A DNA stretch of 64,000 nucleotides. It comes from Rhodococcus yunnanensis NBRC 103083 (GTDB lineage Bacteria > Actinomycetota > Actinomycetes > Mycobacteriales > Mycobacteriaceae). Shown piece after piece: positions 47,325-56,534 of the stretch. Position 1 is the stretch's first letter. The number at the start of each line of letters is the position of its first letter. Position numbers and translations under genes: made by a program. The notes beneath the pieces are model-generated. The model did no database searches. It saw nothing but the letters and a program-made list of their open reading frames with translations, and was not told the origin of the DNA. Where the stretch lies: contig NZ_BCXH01000002.1 in assembly GCF_001895005.1 (NCBI RefSeq), positions 248,001 through 312,000 of the forward strand. Reading direction: 5' to 3'.

Positions 47325-48806
47325 GTGTCGAATACTCTCGAATCACCGGCAACCACGCCCACAGACGAGCGTCGAACCGCGCAGAGCAGACCACGAGCTC
47401 TGATCGACAAACTTCGCGTCGACCCGCTCCACACCGTCATCACCGTGGCCGTGGACGTGCTGAACGCAACCCTCGCCGTGGCCGTGGGAGTACTGTGGCG
47501 CACCGGCAGCCTGACCGAACTCGGGTGGTTGCCATGGGCTTTCGTCCCTCTGGTGGTCGCGATACTGGGTGCGCAGTCGCTGTATCGCCGCAGCCTTCGG
47601 CGAAATTTCCTCGACGAGATCGGCCCGGTCGAGACCTCGATCGCGTTTGCCGTGTTGGCCTTGCTGACGATCATGCTCGTAGCCGACACCGACTACAGGC
47701 CGAGCGCCATCATGATCAGAATATGGATCTGCGCTGCGATTCTGCTGGCACTGGGCAGGCTTGGTCGGGTGCTCGTTCAACGACGCTTGCGCAGCAAATA
47801 TCATTCCGCGGCGCCGACGTTGATCGTCGGCGGCGGCCCGATCGGTCACCAGCTTGTAGCGAGAATGCGTCAGTTCCCCGAGTACGGCCTGGAACCGATC
47901 GGCCTCGTCGATGTTCCTCCGGTCTCCCCTGTCGACGTGACTGCCCCGGGCCACATCGACATTCCGTATCTGGGGACACCGCGCGAGTTCGAGATGATCG
48001 CCCGCACCACAGGCGCCGAAGAGGTCATCATCGCGTTCTCGGCCGTACAACACGAACAGCTCGTTGCCGCAACTCGGAGCGCACAGAAGCTCGGTATGCG
48101 CGTGTGGGTGGTTCCTCGCCTGTTCGACTTGGTCGGCAACAAGACACGAGTCGAACACATCGGCGGTCTCCCGCTGATGGTGATGCCGCACATCGACCCC
48201 AAGGGCTGGCAGTTCCACCTCAAGGGCGCGATGGACCGCACGCTCACCGCAGTCGGGTTGCTGCTGCTGTCTCCGGTCTTCCTCCTGCTGATGCTGCTGG
48301 TGCGGCTGAGTTCACCTGGCCCCATCTTCTTCGCCCAGGAACGCATCGGACGCGACGGAATCCCGTTCGACTGCCTGAAATTTCGCTCGATGCGCCCACC
48401 GCGGGCGTCCGATGCAGAATTCGTGCGCACCGAGGGTGACGCGCCCGGTGGCGTGGAAGGCGTCGATCGCCGGACGAAAATCGGCAAGATCATGCGCCAG
48501 ACGTCGCTCGACGAGCTTCCTCAGCTCCTCAATGTCCTCAAAGGCGACATGAGCTTGGTGGGACCGCGACCGGAACGACCCGAGTACGTCGACCTGTTCG
48601 CGATGCAGATCCGTCGCTACGGTGAGCGCCACCGCGTGAAGGCGGGCGTCACCGGGTGGGCGCAGGCCCACGGCCTACGCGGTCAGACCTCGATCGCCGA
48701 CCGCGCCGAGTGGGACAACTACTACATCGAGAACTGGTCACTCTGGCTCGATGTCAGGATTCTGTTCCTCACCGTCCTCGCCGTACTCAAGCGAGCCGAG
48801 GACTGA
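47325..48806 (+). CDS. Exopolysaccharide polyprenyl-phosphate glycosylphosphotransferase (WbaP/WcaJ type)
   Basis: The 493-aa initiating transferase moves a sugar-1-phosphate to undecaprenyl phosphate. It has four to five helices in the first 150 residues, a CoA-binding-like domain (PTLIVGGGPIGHQLVARM to VIIAFSAVQHEQLV), then the catalytic Bac_transf domain with a re-entrant helix (LTAVGLLLLSPVFLLLML), SSPGPIFFAQERIGRDG, LKFRSM, and DELPQLLNVLKGDMSLVGPRPERPEY. GTG 47325 lacks a strong Shine-Dalgarno sequence. It is the first gene of the polysaccharide operon; the polymerase follows with a 50-base gap. Confidence 0.92.
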   Translation: MSNTLESPATTPTDERRTAQSRPRALIDKLRVDPLHTVITVAVDVLNATLAVAVGVLWRTGSLTELGWLPWAFVPLVVAILGAQSLYRRSLRRNFLDEIGPVETSIAFAVLALLTIMLVADTDYRPSAIMIRIWICAAILLALGRLGRVLVQRRLRSKYHSAAPTLIVGGGPIGHQLVARMRQFPEYGLEPIGLVDVPPVSPVDVTAPGHIDIPYLGTPREFEMIARTTGAEEVIIAFSAVQHEQLVAATRSAQKLGMRVWVVPRLFDLVGNKTRVEHIGGLPLMVMPHIDPKGWQFHLKGAMDRTLTAVGLLLLSPVFLLLMLLVRLSSPGPIFFAQERIGRDGIPFDCLKFRSMRPPRASDAEFVRTEGDAPGGVEGVDRRTKIGKIMRQTSLDELPQLLNVLKGDMSLVGPRPERPEYVDLFAMQIRRYGERHRVKAGVTGWAQAHGLRGQTSIADRAEWDNYYIENWSLWLDVRILFLTVLAVLKRAED

Positions 48807-48856
48807 GCGATGCTCCACCGCCCAGCTCTGGAACCACCGCCTCCGCAAGGCAGTTC

Positions 48857-50233
48857 GTGATCGCCTTCGTCGGGATTGCTTTCGCGACACTACTTGTCTC
48901 GACCGCCGCCTGCCTGGTCGTTGCCGCCATCTTCAGACGACCGCAGCGCGGGGTCCTTTTGTTGGCTGCCGTCGTGCCTCTCAACGGACTCCTCTTCCTA
49001 CTTCCTGTCCCCGGATTCGTCTCCGGCTGGAAGGAAGGACTCGTACTGCTCACGCTCGTCTGCGCGTGGATTCGGCGCAGCCGCAGAAGGTCCCCTGCCG
49101 ATCCGCCGTTGCTGATGCCATGGTGGCCCGCGGCCGCGGTGTTCGTCGTCTTCGGATGCGTGTCCGCGCTGGCCACATTCGGTTTCGTGGGTGTGTTCGC
49201 GATCAAGGTGACGTTCTTCTACATCCTTCTCGTGGCCGTCATGTGGCTGGCGCCGTTCGACGCGAAAGACCGCGACGACCTGGTCTCCATCCTCATGGGA
49301 ATGGGAGTGTTCACCTCCGTCGTCGGAGTGGTGCAACTGATCGCAGGCCCCGCAGCCCTAGTCTCCCTCGGCTACGAGTACGGCACACAGGTGCGAACCT
49401 CCGGCGGTCTGCTCCGAACCTTCAGTACCTTCAATCTTCCGTTTCCCTTCGGCCTCTACGTCATGCTGTCCCTGCTGGTCGGCGGCGCCATCGCTCTCGC
49501 AGATCCGCGCCGCCGTCGCAACATGGCGTTCCTCCTCGCGTCGCCGATGATGGTGGTCGCGATGTCGAGCTCGATCGTCCGAGGGGCCATCCTCGGACTG
49601 GTCGTCGGCTTGATCTATCTGATCGCCGTCAGGTTCCGCTACCTCGCAGGGCCACTCGCGGTCGCGGCCGTGGCGGTGGCCGTCGTCGTACCGTTCGTAC
49701 CGAAGATCACCGCGGTCTTCTTCTCCTCCAGCAGCCTCGGGCAACGCGGTGACGGCTGGAACAACATCATCGCCAGCATCCTCGTGCACCCCCTCGGCAC
49801 CGGACTCGGATCGAGCGGCTCTGCTGCCGACCGGATCTCGACTGCGTCGGGTGCTGCCTTCACGACGGACGGCGGTTTGTCGACCAACTACCAACCGGAC
49901 AACTACTACGTCAAAGCCGCTCTCGAACTCGGACCGATCGGGCTGTGGGCGGTCGTCGCGCTCCTGGTCGCGGCGTTGCTCTGGTGCACACGGCTGTCGC
50001 GATCGCTTCCCGGAGCCGACGGCGCTCTCGCACTCGGTGTCGGCGCCTCGATCGTCGCTGCCATGTTCGCAAGCCTCGTATCGACCTATTTCGAGATCTT
50101 CCCGATCGACGTTTATTTCTGGCTACTGTTAGGGGTGGTGGGATGCGCAGCAGCGCAACACAGTTCATCTACGGAGCACTCGCGCTCCGACCCGGCGGAA
50201 GCGGAGTACAGACCTACATCCGTGAGCTACTGA
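48857..50233 (+). CDS. O-antigen ligase/polymerase-like membrane protein
   Basis: This 458-aa protein has about ten to twelve predicted helices (FVIAFVGIAFATLLVSTAACLVVAA onwards) and a large periplasmic loop between about residues 310 and 370 (SSSLGQRGDGWNNIIASILVHPLGTGLGSSGS), where R-x-x-x-W-x-x-H/GxG-like residues place it in the Wzy_C/O-antigen ligase superfamily. It probably polymerises or ligates repeat units. The start is uncertain: GTG 48857 (AAGG 7 bases upstream) is the first good codon, but the frame is open from 48656. Its 3' end overlaps the next gene by 91 bases. Confidence 0.82.
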   Translation: MIAFVGIAFATLLVSTAACLVVAAIFRRPQRGVLLLAAVVPLNGLLFLLPVPGFVSGWKEGLVLLTLVCAWIRRSRRRSPADPPLLMPWWPAAAVFVVFGCVSALATFGFVGVFAIKVTFFYILLVAVMWLAPFDAKDRDDLVSILMGMGVFTSVVGVVQLIAGPAALVSLGYEYGTQVRTSGGLLRTFSTFNLPFPFGLYVMLSLLVGGAIALADPRRRRNMAFLLASPMMVVAMSSSIVRGAILGLVVGLIYLIAVRFRYLAGPLAVAAVAVAVVVPFVPKITAVFFSSSSLGQRGDGWNNIIASILVHPLGTGLGSSGSAADRISTASGAAFTTDGGLSTNYQPDNYYVKAALELGPIGLWAVVALLVAALLWCTRLSRSLPGADGALALGVGASIVAAMFASLVSTYFEIFPIDVYFWLLLGVVGCAAAQHSSSTEHSRSDPAEAEYRPTSVSY

Positions 50234-51198
50234 ACGAACTGCCCGGGCATCTGCCGGACGCGGACCTCGCCGCAGTGGTGCAGCGCGACGCCGTCGGCGA
50301 GCTACCGACCGACGTGCGAGCCATCACTCGACCGGTGTCCGGCGGCGCAGTACGCGCCGTTCTCGGCGCGCTACCCGTCGGATCCTGCGACGTGGTCCAC
50401 GGACTCGACGTGGACCTTCCACTGGTGACCGGAGCGTTCAAGGTTGCTACCGTCCATGACCTGTCGGTGATCGACATGCCGTCCGCATCCAGTCGATTCC
50501 GCGCTGCAGGCGAACAGCGCCTCGTGCGCCACACGCTGCGCCGAGCCGATCTGCTGATCGCCGTATCGCAGTTCACCGCCGACCGAATCAAGGCGGTGAG
50601 CGGTCGAGACTCCGTCGTGGTGGAACTTGCGCCCGCCGCCTGGGCCACACCCCCGAGCCCAGACCAGGTCGACGCAGTCCGGTCGAAATACTCGCTACCG
50701 GAGAAGTTCGTCCTGCAGGTCGGTACCGTCGAGCCTCGAAAGAACGTCCAACTCGTCGCCGATGCCTCCGAAAGGCTCGGCATTGCATCGGTACTGGCCG
50801 GCGCCGGATCCACCGGACCCAATGCTCCGACGTCGTCGATCGGACTGGGCTACATCGATGTCGAGGATCTCCCCGGTCTGTATTCGGCAGCGACCGTCAC
50901 CGCCTACGCATCGCGATACGAGGGCTACGGTCTGCCCCCGGTCGAGGCAATGGCGTGCGGCGGCGCCGTCGTGGCCTCCGCCGTCGGCGCGCTTCCCGAC
51001 GTCGTCGGAGACGGGGCGGTACTGCTGAAATCGGAACGCGTGGAGAACTGGGCGGACGCGATACGCCCCCTCGTGTTCGACGACGAAGCCCGCGACAGCC
51101 TGGTCGCGCAGGCATTGAACGCTGCCGAGAAGTTGAGTTGGCGTCGCACCGCCGAACTCACTGCGCGGGCCTATCGTGACGCAGGAGTAGGCGGATGA
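50143..51198 (+). CDS. Glycosyltransferase family 4
   Basis: The 351-aa GT-B enzyme has an N-terminal acceptor domain (FIYGALALRPGGSGVQTYIRELL) and the GT4 nucleotide-sugar half: FVLQVGTVEPRKNVQLV, LGYIDVEDLPGLYSAATVTAYASRYEGYGLPPVEAMACGGAVVAS with the E-x7-E motif. It adds one sugar of the repeat unit in the cytoplasm. The ATG 50143 lies 91 bases inside the upstream gene, so expression is coupled. It overlaps the flippase start by four bases. Confidence 0.87.
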   Translation: MRSSATQFIYGALALRPGGSGVQTYIRELLNELPGHLPDADLAAVVQRDAVGELPTDVRAITRPVSGGAVRAVLGALPVGSCDVVHGLDVDLPLVTGAFKVATVHDLSVIDMPSASSRFRAAGEQRLVRHTLRRADLLIAVSQFTADRIKAVSGRDSVVVELAPAAWATPPSPDQVDAVRSKYSLPEKFVLQVGTVEPRKNVQLVADASERLGIASVLAGAGSTGPNAPTSSIGLGYIDVEDLPGLYSAATVTAYASRYEGYGLPPVEAMACGGAVVASAVGALPDVVGDGAVLLKSERVENWADAIRPLVFDDEARDSLVAQALNAAEKLSWRRTAELTARAYRDAGVGG

Positions 51199-52703
51199 CC
51201 GAAAGTTCCACTCCTGACGGCATGGAGACTCCCCCCGACTACCGGGCCATCGCCGCCGATCCGAAAGCAGCAGCTCGTGCAACCGCTGCGGTACTGGCGA
51301 GCCGCGTCGTGGTCGCCGCCCTCGGATGGATCGGCAGCGTCGTCGTCGCGCGGTCACTCAGTCCAGACGGCTGGGGCCAGTTCAGTTTCGTCTTCGCACT
51401 CCTCGGCTTGATGTCGGTGGTGACCGATCTCGGTGTCGGACGCGTCGTTCTTGCTCGTCTGATGGACAACGATCCCGAGGAGATCGGGCGCACAGCCTCG
51501 TCCTTCCTGGCGCTACGCACTGCGCTCGGTCTCGTGGGTTACGCACTTGCCGTCGGATACGTTGCACTTCTTCGCTATCCGAGCGAGGTCGTACTCGCCA
51601 CTGCCGTCGGTGGTCTCGTCGTGGTGTTCGCCACCCCGAGTCATGCACTGTCCGTGCTGTATCAGAGTCGTCATCGACTGTTGGGTGTCGCGATCGCCGA
51701 GAGTCTCGGTCAAGTGGTGCAGCTCGGGTTGACAGTGCTGGCCGCCGTGTACGCGCCGACACTACTGTGGTTCGTTCTGCCCGCAGTGGCGAACGAAATA
51801 TTCAAACTCGTCACCAAGGGTTTCGGTATCCGCAGCCGAACGTTGGGGCTGCGCCCGTCGAGACATATCGAATTCCGCAGGTGGGGGCCGTATCTGAGAG
51901 AGGCGATTCCGCTCGCCATCGGATTTGCGCTCACGGTGGCCATGCTCAAGATCGACGTACTGATGCTGAGCCTGCTGGATTCGTTCGACGCAGTCGGACT
52001 GTATTCCATCGGTTACAAGTTCTCGGACATGATGGACACGTTCGCACTTGCTGCCGTCGCACCGGTGAGCACGTTGTTGATCGCCTCCTGGCCGCACGAC
52101 CTCGCTACTTTCCGGACCAGATCACGTTCGGCAGCCGCGCTGTTCGCTCTCTTCGGTGCCATGGCTGTCGCCGCGTTCTGGCCGTCGGCAGAACCTCTCA
52201 TCCGACTCCTCTACGGTGATCGCTTCGAGGAGGGCTCCAACGCGGCGCGGCTTCTGGTTCTCGGCGCGGCGCTGATGTCGCTGGTGCTGCTCGGCATCTT
52301 CATGCTTGCTTCTGCAGGAATGCAGCGGCATTACCCCATGGTGGCGGTGTTCGGGCTTGCGCTCAACGTCGGGCTCAATCTGATTCTCATACCGCGCTTG
52401 TCGTACAACGGCGCTGCCATATCGACAGTCGCCACGATCGGCACGACGGTGGTACTGCTGTGGGTCGTCATCGCGCGCAGTATGCCGATCGAGGGTCTAC
52501 TCCCGGTACGGTCGATCCTCGCACTCTCGGTGATCACGGCACTCGTCACCGGTGCTGGATACGCTGCAGTCCAGTCGTTTCCGGCACTGTGGTTCCCGAT
52601 TTCGGTCGTCGCGGCAGGCCTGGTCGCCGGATTGCTGATTCTGCTGGTTGCCCTCGGCGCCGTCGAATCACCCTTGCCACGTGGAGAAAAGGAGAAATCA
52701 TGA
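51195..52703 (+). CDS. Polysaccharide flippase (Wzx/MATE-like, PST family)
   Basis: The 502-aa protein has twelve to fourteen predicted helices. It starts ARATAAVLASRVVVAALGWIGSVVVARSLSPDGWGQFSFVFALLGLMSVVTDLGVGRVV, the usual Wzx N-terminus. It moves lipid-linked repeat units across the membrane. ATG 51195 overlaps the GT stop (ATGA). The C-terminal tail is LPRGEKEKS; the last codons contain an AAAAGGAG site used by the next ORF. Confidence 0.88.
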   Translation: MTESSTPDGMETPPDYRAIAADPKAAARATAAVLASRVVVAALGWIGSVVVARSLSPDGWGQFSFVFALLGLMSVVTDLGVGRVVLARLMDNDPEEIGRTASSFLALRTALGLVGYALAVGYVALLRYPSEVVLATAVGGLVVVFATPSHALSVLYQSRHRLLGVAIAESLGQVVQLGLTVLAAVYAPTLLWFVLPAVANEIFKLVTKGFGIRSRTLGLRPSRHIEFRRWGPYLREAIPLAIGFALTVAMLKIDVLMLSLLDSFDAVGLYSIGYKFSDMMDTFALAAVAPVSTLLIASWPHDLATFRTRSRSAAALFALFGAMAVAAFWPSAEPLIRLLYGDRFEEGSNAARLLVLGAALMSLVLLGIFMLASAGMQRHYPMVAVFGLALNVGLNLILIPRLSYNGAAISTVATIGTTVVLLWVVIARSMPIEGLLPVRSILALSVITALVTGAGYAAVQSFPALWFPISVVAAGLVAGLLILLVALGAVESPLPRGEKEKS

Positions 52704-52858
52704 CTCTGCGATCGCACTGTCGTCATCCCACCCGCAATCCCGTGGCAGGCGGACTCCATGTCCCCGCGGTTATGCTCGACGCAACCCCCTCGTCGAGCTA
52801 CCCCTCTGCCGGACAGGCCAACAGCAACGATGCAAGGAGATTCCGTTGGTGCACGTAG
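52700..52858 (+). CDS. Small ORF coupled to the flippase (possible 52-aa peptide)
   Basis: The ATG overlaps the flippase stop (ATGA) and follows AAAAGGAGAAATC, one of the best Shine-Dalgarno sequences in the operon. The 52-residue product (MTLRSHCRHPTRNPVAGG at its start) is basic, not hydrophobic, and ends inside the start of the Wzz-like gene. It could be a real small protein or simply keep ribosomes moving to the next gene. I cannot tell which. Confidence 0.45.
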   Translation: MTLRSHCRHPTRNPVAGGLHVPAVMLDATPSSSYPSAGQANSNDARRFRWCT

Positions 52859-54114
52859 ACAATGCCACGCACCGCAGCGACGTGCCTCCTTCGATAGATC
52901 TCGCAGGGCACATGCGCGAGCTCGGTCGCGCCCTCCTGCCCGCCGCGATCATCGCAATCCTCGTCGGAGCAGCAGTGTTCTACGTGCGTAGCGAACTCAC
53001 CGACAAGCAGTACGCGGCATCGATCGTCACCGAGGTCAAGCCGAGTCAGACCTTGATACCGGGCGATGCATTCATCGAACAGATGCGTGCTCCGTTCATT
53101 CAGCTCGCCGAGGACACCGACGTGCTGAACCAAGTTCTCGGTCAAGTCGATACCGACATGGACGCGGCAGCTCTCGGAAGCAGCGTCTCGCTCACTCCCG
53201 GAACATCGCCAGCGCTACTGACTTTCAGTGTGGAGGCCGACTCGCCCGAACTTGCCCTCGAACTGGCCGAGTCGATGGTCGCCACCGTGGCGCAGGCATC
53301 GCAGGCGAACTACGCCCGCGACACCCAGGATCAGGTCGAGCAGGCCCAGGCGACCATCGCAGCCGAGCAGGCGAAGATCACCGCCCTCCCTGCGGGCTCC
53401 GGCGAACGAACCACTGCCGAAGCAGGATTGACGCAGCTGCAGGACCAGCTCACCGCAGTGCAGAGCGGTGGAGGCGACCAGTTGGTCGTCCTGTCGAGCC
53501 CAGCGCAGAGCGACACCCCGGTATCACCTAAGCCTTTGTCCGAAGCCCTCGTCGCGGCATTGGCCGCACTCATCGTCGCTGCGGAACTGATCGCGCTGCT
53601 TCGTGGCCGCTTCGGATCGAAACCGAGTCGGTCGTGGGCCAGGCGCGCGGCCAAGAAGAACGGTGCCCGGTTCGACGCGAGCCATGCCGACACACTGCCC
53701 CCTGTTCTCGTCGCGAGAATCGACACCCTCCAACGAGAGGGCGGTGACACCGCCGTCAAATCCAGGCACTCGGTGGCCAATTCGGACGCGGTGGTCGTCG
53801 TGCTGGTGGGAGACGATGCGGCATACGTCCCGCCGCCGACCTACTCGTCAGCGATGTCGCCACAACGGTCCGCCGTCGTCACGATGGGTTTGACCGACGA
53901 GTGGTGGCGTGCGGTCGACGTCGCGAACGTCGACACCGTGGTCGTACTGCTGTCGAGGGGCGGACGCGATCGAAAGGCGGCCGAGCGCACGCTGAAACGA
54001 ATCGCAGAGTTCGGCCGTCCGGCCTACCTCCTGTTGCAACCCAAAGGCGGTAACCGCGCAGTGGCACAGGCGAGAACACCACAGGACACGGAGGTCGACA
54101 GCAATGCCGGATGA
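52849..54114 (+). CDS. Wzz-like chain-length determinant with cytosolic domain
   Basis: The 421-aa protein has two membrane helices: RALLPAAIIAILVGAAVFYV (about 25-45) and ALVAALAALIVAAELIALL (about 226-245). Between them is a helical periplasmic domain (EDTDVLNQVLGQ; QDQVEQAQATIAAEQAKITALP coiled-coil). This is the Wzz/PCP layout. The C-terminal 175 residues form a cytosolic domain with no Walker motifs, so it is not a tyrosine kinase. Start is GTG 52849 or TTG 52846, with AGGAG 6-9 bases upstream. It sets polymer length or connects synthesis to export. Confidence 0.8.
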   Translation: MHVDNATHRSDVPPSIDLAGHMRELGRALLPAAIIAILVGAAVFYVRSELTDKQYAASIVTEVKPSQTLIPGDAFIEQMRAPFIQLAEDTDVLNQVLGQVDTDMDAAALGSSVSLTPGTSPALLTFSVEADSPELALELAESMVATVAQASQANYARDTQDQVEQAQATIAAEQAKITALPAGSGERTTAEAGLTQLQDQLTAVQSGGGDQLVVLSSPAQSDTPVSPKPLSEALVAALAALIVAAELIALLRGRFGSKPSRSWARRAAKKNGARFDASHADTLPPVLVARIDTLQREGGDTAVKSRHSVANSDAVVVVLVGDDAAYVPPPTYSSAMSPQRSAVVTMGLTDEWWRAVDVANVDTVVVLLSRGGRDRKAAERTLKRIAEFGRPAYLLLQPKGGNRAVAQARTPQDTEVDSNAG

Positions 54115-55213
54115 CAGACTTGCGCTCGTCCACGAGCGGTTCACCGAAATCGCCGGTTCCGAGCACGTGATGGAACAGTTGGCGATTCACTGGCCCAGTG
54201 CCGAGGTCTTCGCACCCATCGCCAGACCCGAAGGTGTACCGGCGGGTCTGTCGCGGCCTCCACACACCACGTGGCTGAACGGGGTGTACAACGCTATCGG
54301 GCAACGCTCGTACGCGCCGGTGCTCCCGATGGTTCCGCTCGCCTTCCGCAGGATGAGATTGCAGAACTACGACGCCGTGGTGGTGAGCCACCACGCCTTT
54401 GCGACCCAGGCCGTATTCGCCACCGACGCGCCGGTCATCGCATACGTGCACAGTCCGGCCCGCTGGGCCTGGGATCCGGAGCTTCGCGCCGGCGAGGGTG
54501 GAGGAAAGGCCGGTGCCGCTGTTCTGACGGCCTTGTCCGCCGTCGCGCGTCGCTGCGAGGTGTCGGCAGCGCCGAAGCTGACCACCGTGGTGGCCAATTC
54601 ATCGGCGGTGGCGCAACGCATTGCAGACTGGTGGGGCCGCGACGACGCACTGGTCGTTCATCCCCCCGTCGATACCGACGGTTTCACGCCCGACACATCG
54701 GTCGAACGGGAGGACTTCTTCCTGCTGGCCGGCCGGTTGGTGCCGTACAAGCGACCCGACATCGCGGTGCGAGCCGCGGCGGCAGCGGACGTCCCACTGG
54801 TCGTGGCAGGTGACGGCCGTGCGATGGACGCATGCCGCGCGCTCGCCGGGCCCAAGACGACGTTCCTGGGTCGGGTCTCGCACGAGGAACTGCTGGCACT
54901 GCATCGCAGAGCCCGCGCGCTTCTGATGCCGGGGATCGAGGATTTCGGCATCGTTCCCGTCGAGTCGATGGCAACGGGAACACCGGTCATCGCACTCGGT
55001 GCCGGTGGAGCCATCGACACGGTGGTGCCCGGCAAGACCGGACTTCTCGTAGCGACGGGTTCGGACGACGCTGTCGTGGATTCGTTCGCCACTGCCATGC
55101 GCACCTTCTCCCCAGCCGAGTACGACAGGTCCGAAATCCGCAGCTGGGCAGAAGGTTTCTCGCGTGACCACTTTCGCTCGCGTATGCAGGAGGTAGTCGA
55201 TGCCGTTCTCTAG
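54104..55213 (+). CDS. Glycosyltransferase family 4
   Basis: The 369-aa enzyme starts DRLALVHERFTEIAGSEHVMEQLA, a GT4 N-terminus with the G-x-x-x-V/H acceptor helix, and has the donor half FFLLAGRLVPYKRPDIAV and MPGIEDFGIVPVESMATGTPVIAL (E-x7-E). The phrase AYVHSPARWAWDPELR matches WbaZ/mannosyltransferase-type GT4 enzymes, so mannose transfer is a reasonable guess. It overlaps the Wzz-like gene by 11 bases and the acyltransferase by 14. Confidence 0.88.
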   Translation: MPDDRLALVHERFTEIAGSEHVMEQLAIHWPSAEVFAPIARPEGVPAGLSRPPHTTWLNGVYNAIGQRSYAPVLPMVPLAFRRMRLQNYDAVVVSHHAFATQAVFATDAPVIAYVHSPARWAWDPELRAGEGGGKAGAAVLTALSAVARRCEVSAAPKLTTVVANSSAVAQRIADWWGRDDALVVHPPVDTDGFTPDTSVEREDFFLLAGRLVPYKRPDIAVRAAAAADVPLVVAGDGRAMDACRALAGPKTTFLGRVSHEELLALHRRARALLMPGIEDFGIVPVESMATGTPVIALGAGGAIDTVVPGKTGLLVATGSDDAVVDSFATAMRTFSPAEYDRSEIRSWAEGFSRDHFRSRMQEVVDAVL

Positions 55214-56534
55214 AAAGGCCGAGTCCGCACGTGCGGGCACGAGCCGATACCGCCCGACCGCGATGGACCGTGTCTTCGCCGACGCCCGAGTCGTCGCGCT
55301 CACCGGACCGACGCTCGGTCTGGACGCAGGCGATGCACGGGCCACGCTCGCCGCCGCCGAGAAGTCCTCTGCCACACCGAGGCTTTCGCTGCAGCCACGA
55401 CAAGATTCGCGTTCGTGGGAGTACCGCGGGTCTCTCGGCGACACCTCCATCGAGCACTCGCCGAATGTCGACACCGCGGACCTCGGAAAGCTGTTGACCG
55501 ATATCAGGAACCGGCCAGGCGAACGCACCGCACTGGATGTGCTCATCGAGGGTGACTACGTGGCCATCGATTACTCACATGGCGTCGGCGACGGCCAGAT
55601 GGGTGTGCAGGCGTTGGCAGCGTTGTCGGGCGATCCCGACGGCACGCGGGCGCCGGGACTCGCTGTCGGACTGCCACCGCGGGCGACGTGGACCGCTCTG
55701 CGGCGCCACTATTGGGCTCATCCGTCGGCGCTGCGTGATTTCTGGACCATGCGCGGCACCCACAAACGCAGGCCCGAGCACTCCTCCGGCGCTACGAGAC
55801 GGATCGAGAACTGGGAGTCGCACAAGATCAGCAGGTCCGGCTACATGGCACCGGCGCAGGTGGCCGAGCTGAAGAAGTGGGGAAAGCAGAATTTCGACGG
55901 GTCCACCTCGGCCTCGATTTCGGTGGCGTTGTGGGCGGCCGCTCTTCGTGCCGAAGATGTCGTCATCGACGACCACATCATGGTCCTGTTCAATTCCCGT
56001 CGCTATCTCGACCCCGAATACGCTGGTGCACATGGTAATTTCGCCGTCGGAATTCCCCTCCATCTCCCGTCGTCTTCCACTCCTTCCGACATTGCGACGA
56101 CGATGCGGCAGGTCATCGACTCGGGTTGGCCGATAGCGATTCTCGCGATGTCCGAGGTCAAGGATGCGCTCGCTGCCGTCCGCCCGCGCCGCAGTTCCCC
56201 CTCACAGATCACGAACACCACAGAGACCACCGAGACCACCGAGACCACCGAGACCACGGTGCCGGACCGACTTCGCGTCGCCGTGAGCGATCTCGGAAGA
56301 CTCCCGATGTTCGAGCACCTGAAGTGGGCCGAGGACGGTCGACCGCCGCAGCTTGCTGCCTCTCTCGAACCGGACGGCCCGGATGGCGTCACGATGCTCA
56401 TCTCCGAGCTTGCCGGAGGCCGCACGTACACGGCGTCGTTCTGCAGTGCGTTCGTCGAGGAGTCCGTCGTCGAATCTGCGCTGGCGCGTCTGTGTTCCGA
56501 CCCAGTGGGGCTGTTAGAGGATGCGCGGACCTGA
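55200..56534 (+). CDS. Condensation-domain-like acyltransferase in polysaccharide operon
   Basis: The 444-aa protein carries an active-site HxxxDG motif in IDYSHGVGDGQMG (His127, Asp131), as in condensation domains, PapA acyltransferases and wax ester synthases; SALWAAALRAEDVVIDDHIMVLFNSRRYL and the HGNFAVGIPLHLP stretch fit the second half. It probably transfers an acyl group from CoA to a sugar or lipid-linked repeat. An AGGAGGT site lies 5 bases upstream of ATG 55200. A 9-base in-frame repeat gives TTETTETTETTETT at about residues 340-355, which is a low-complexity hinge. Confidence 0.75.
   Translation: MPFSRKAESARAGTSRYRPTAMDRVFADARVVALTGPTLGLDAGDARATLAAAEKSSATPRLSLQPRQDSRSWEYRGSLGDTSIEHSPNVDTADLGKLLTDIRNRPGERTALDVLIEGDYVAIDYSHGVGDGQMGVQALAALSGDPDGTRAPGLAVGLPPRATWTALRRHYWAHPSALRDFWTMRGTHKRRPEHSSGATRRIENWESHKISRSGYMAPAQVAELKKWGKQNFDGSTSASISVALWAAALRAEDVVIDDHIMVLFNSRRYLDPEYAGAHGNFAVGIPLHLPSSSTPSDIATTMRQVIDSGWPIAILAMSEVKDALAAVRPRRSSPSQITNTTETTETTETTETTVPDRLRVAVSDLGRLPMFEHLKWAEDGRPPQLAASLEPDGPDGVTMLISELAGGRTYTASFCSAFVEESVVESALARLCSDPVGLLEDART
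56218..56260 (+). repeat. In-frame 9-base repeat (Thr-Glu-Thr run)
   Basis: ACCGAGACC-type units repeat about four and a half times and encode a Thr/Glu hinge in the acyltransferase. Copy-number change would alter hinge length by 3 residues without frameshift. Confidence 0.85.
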
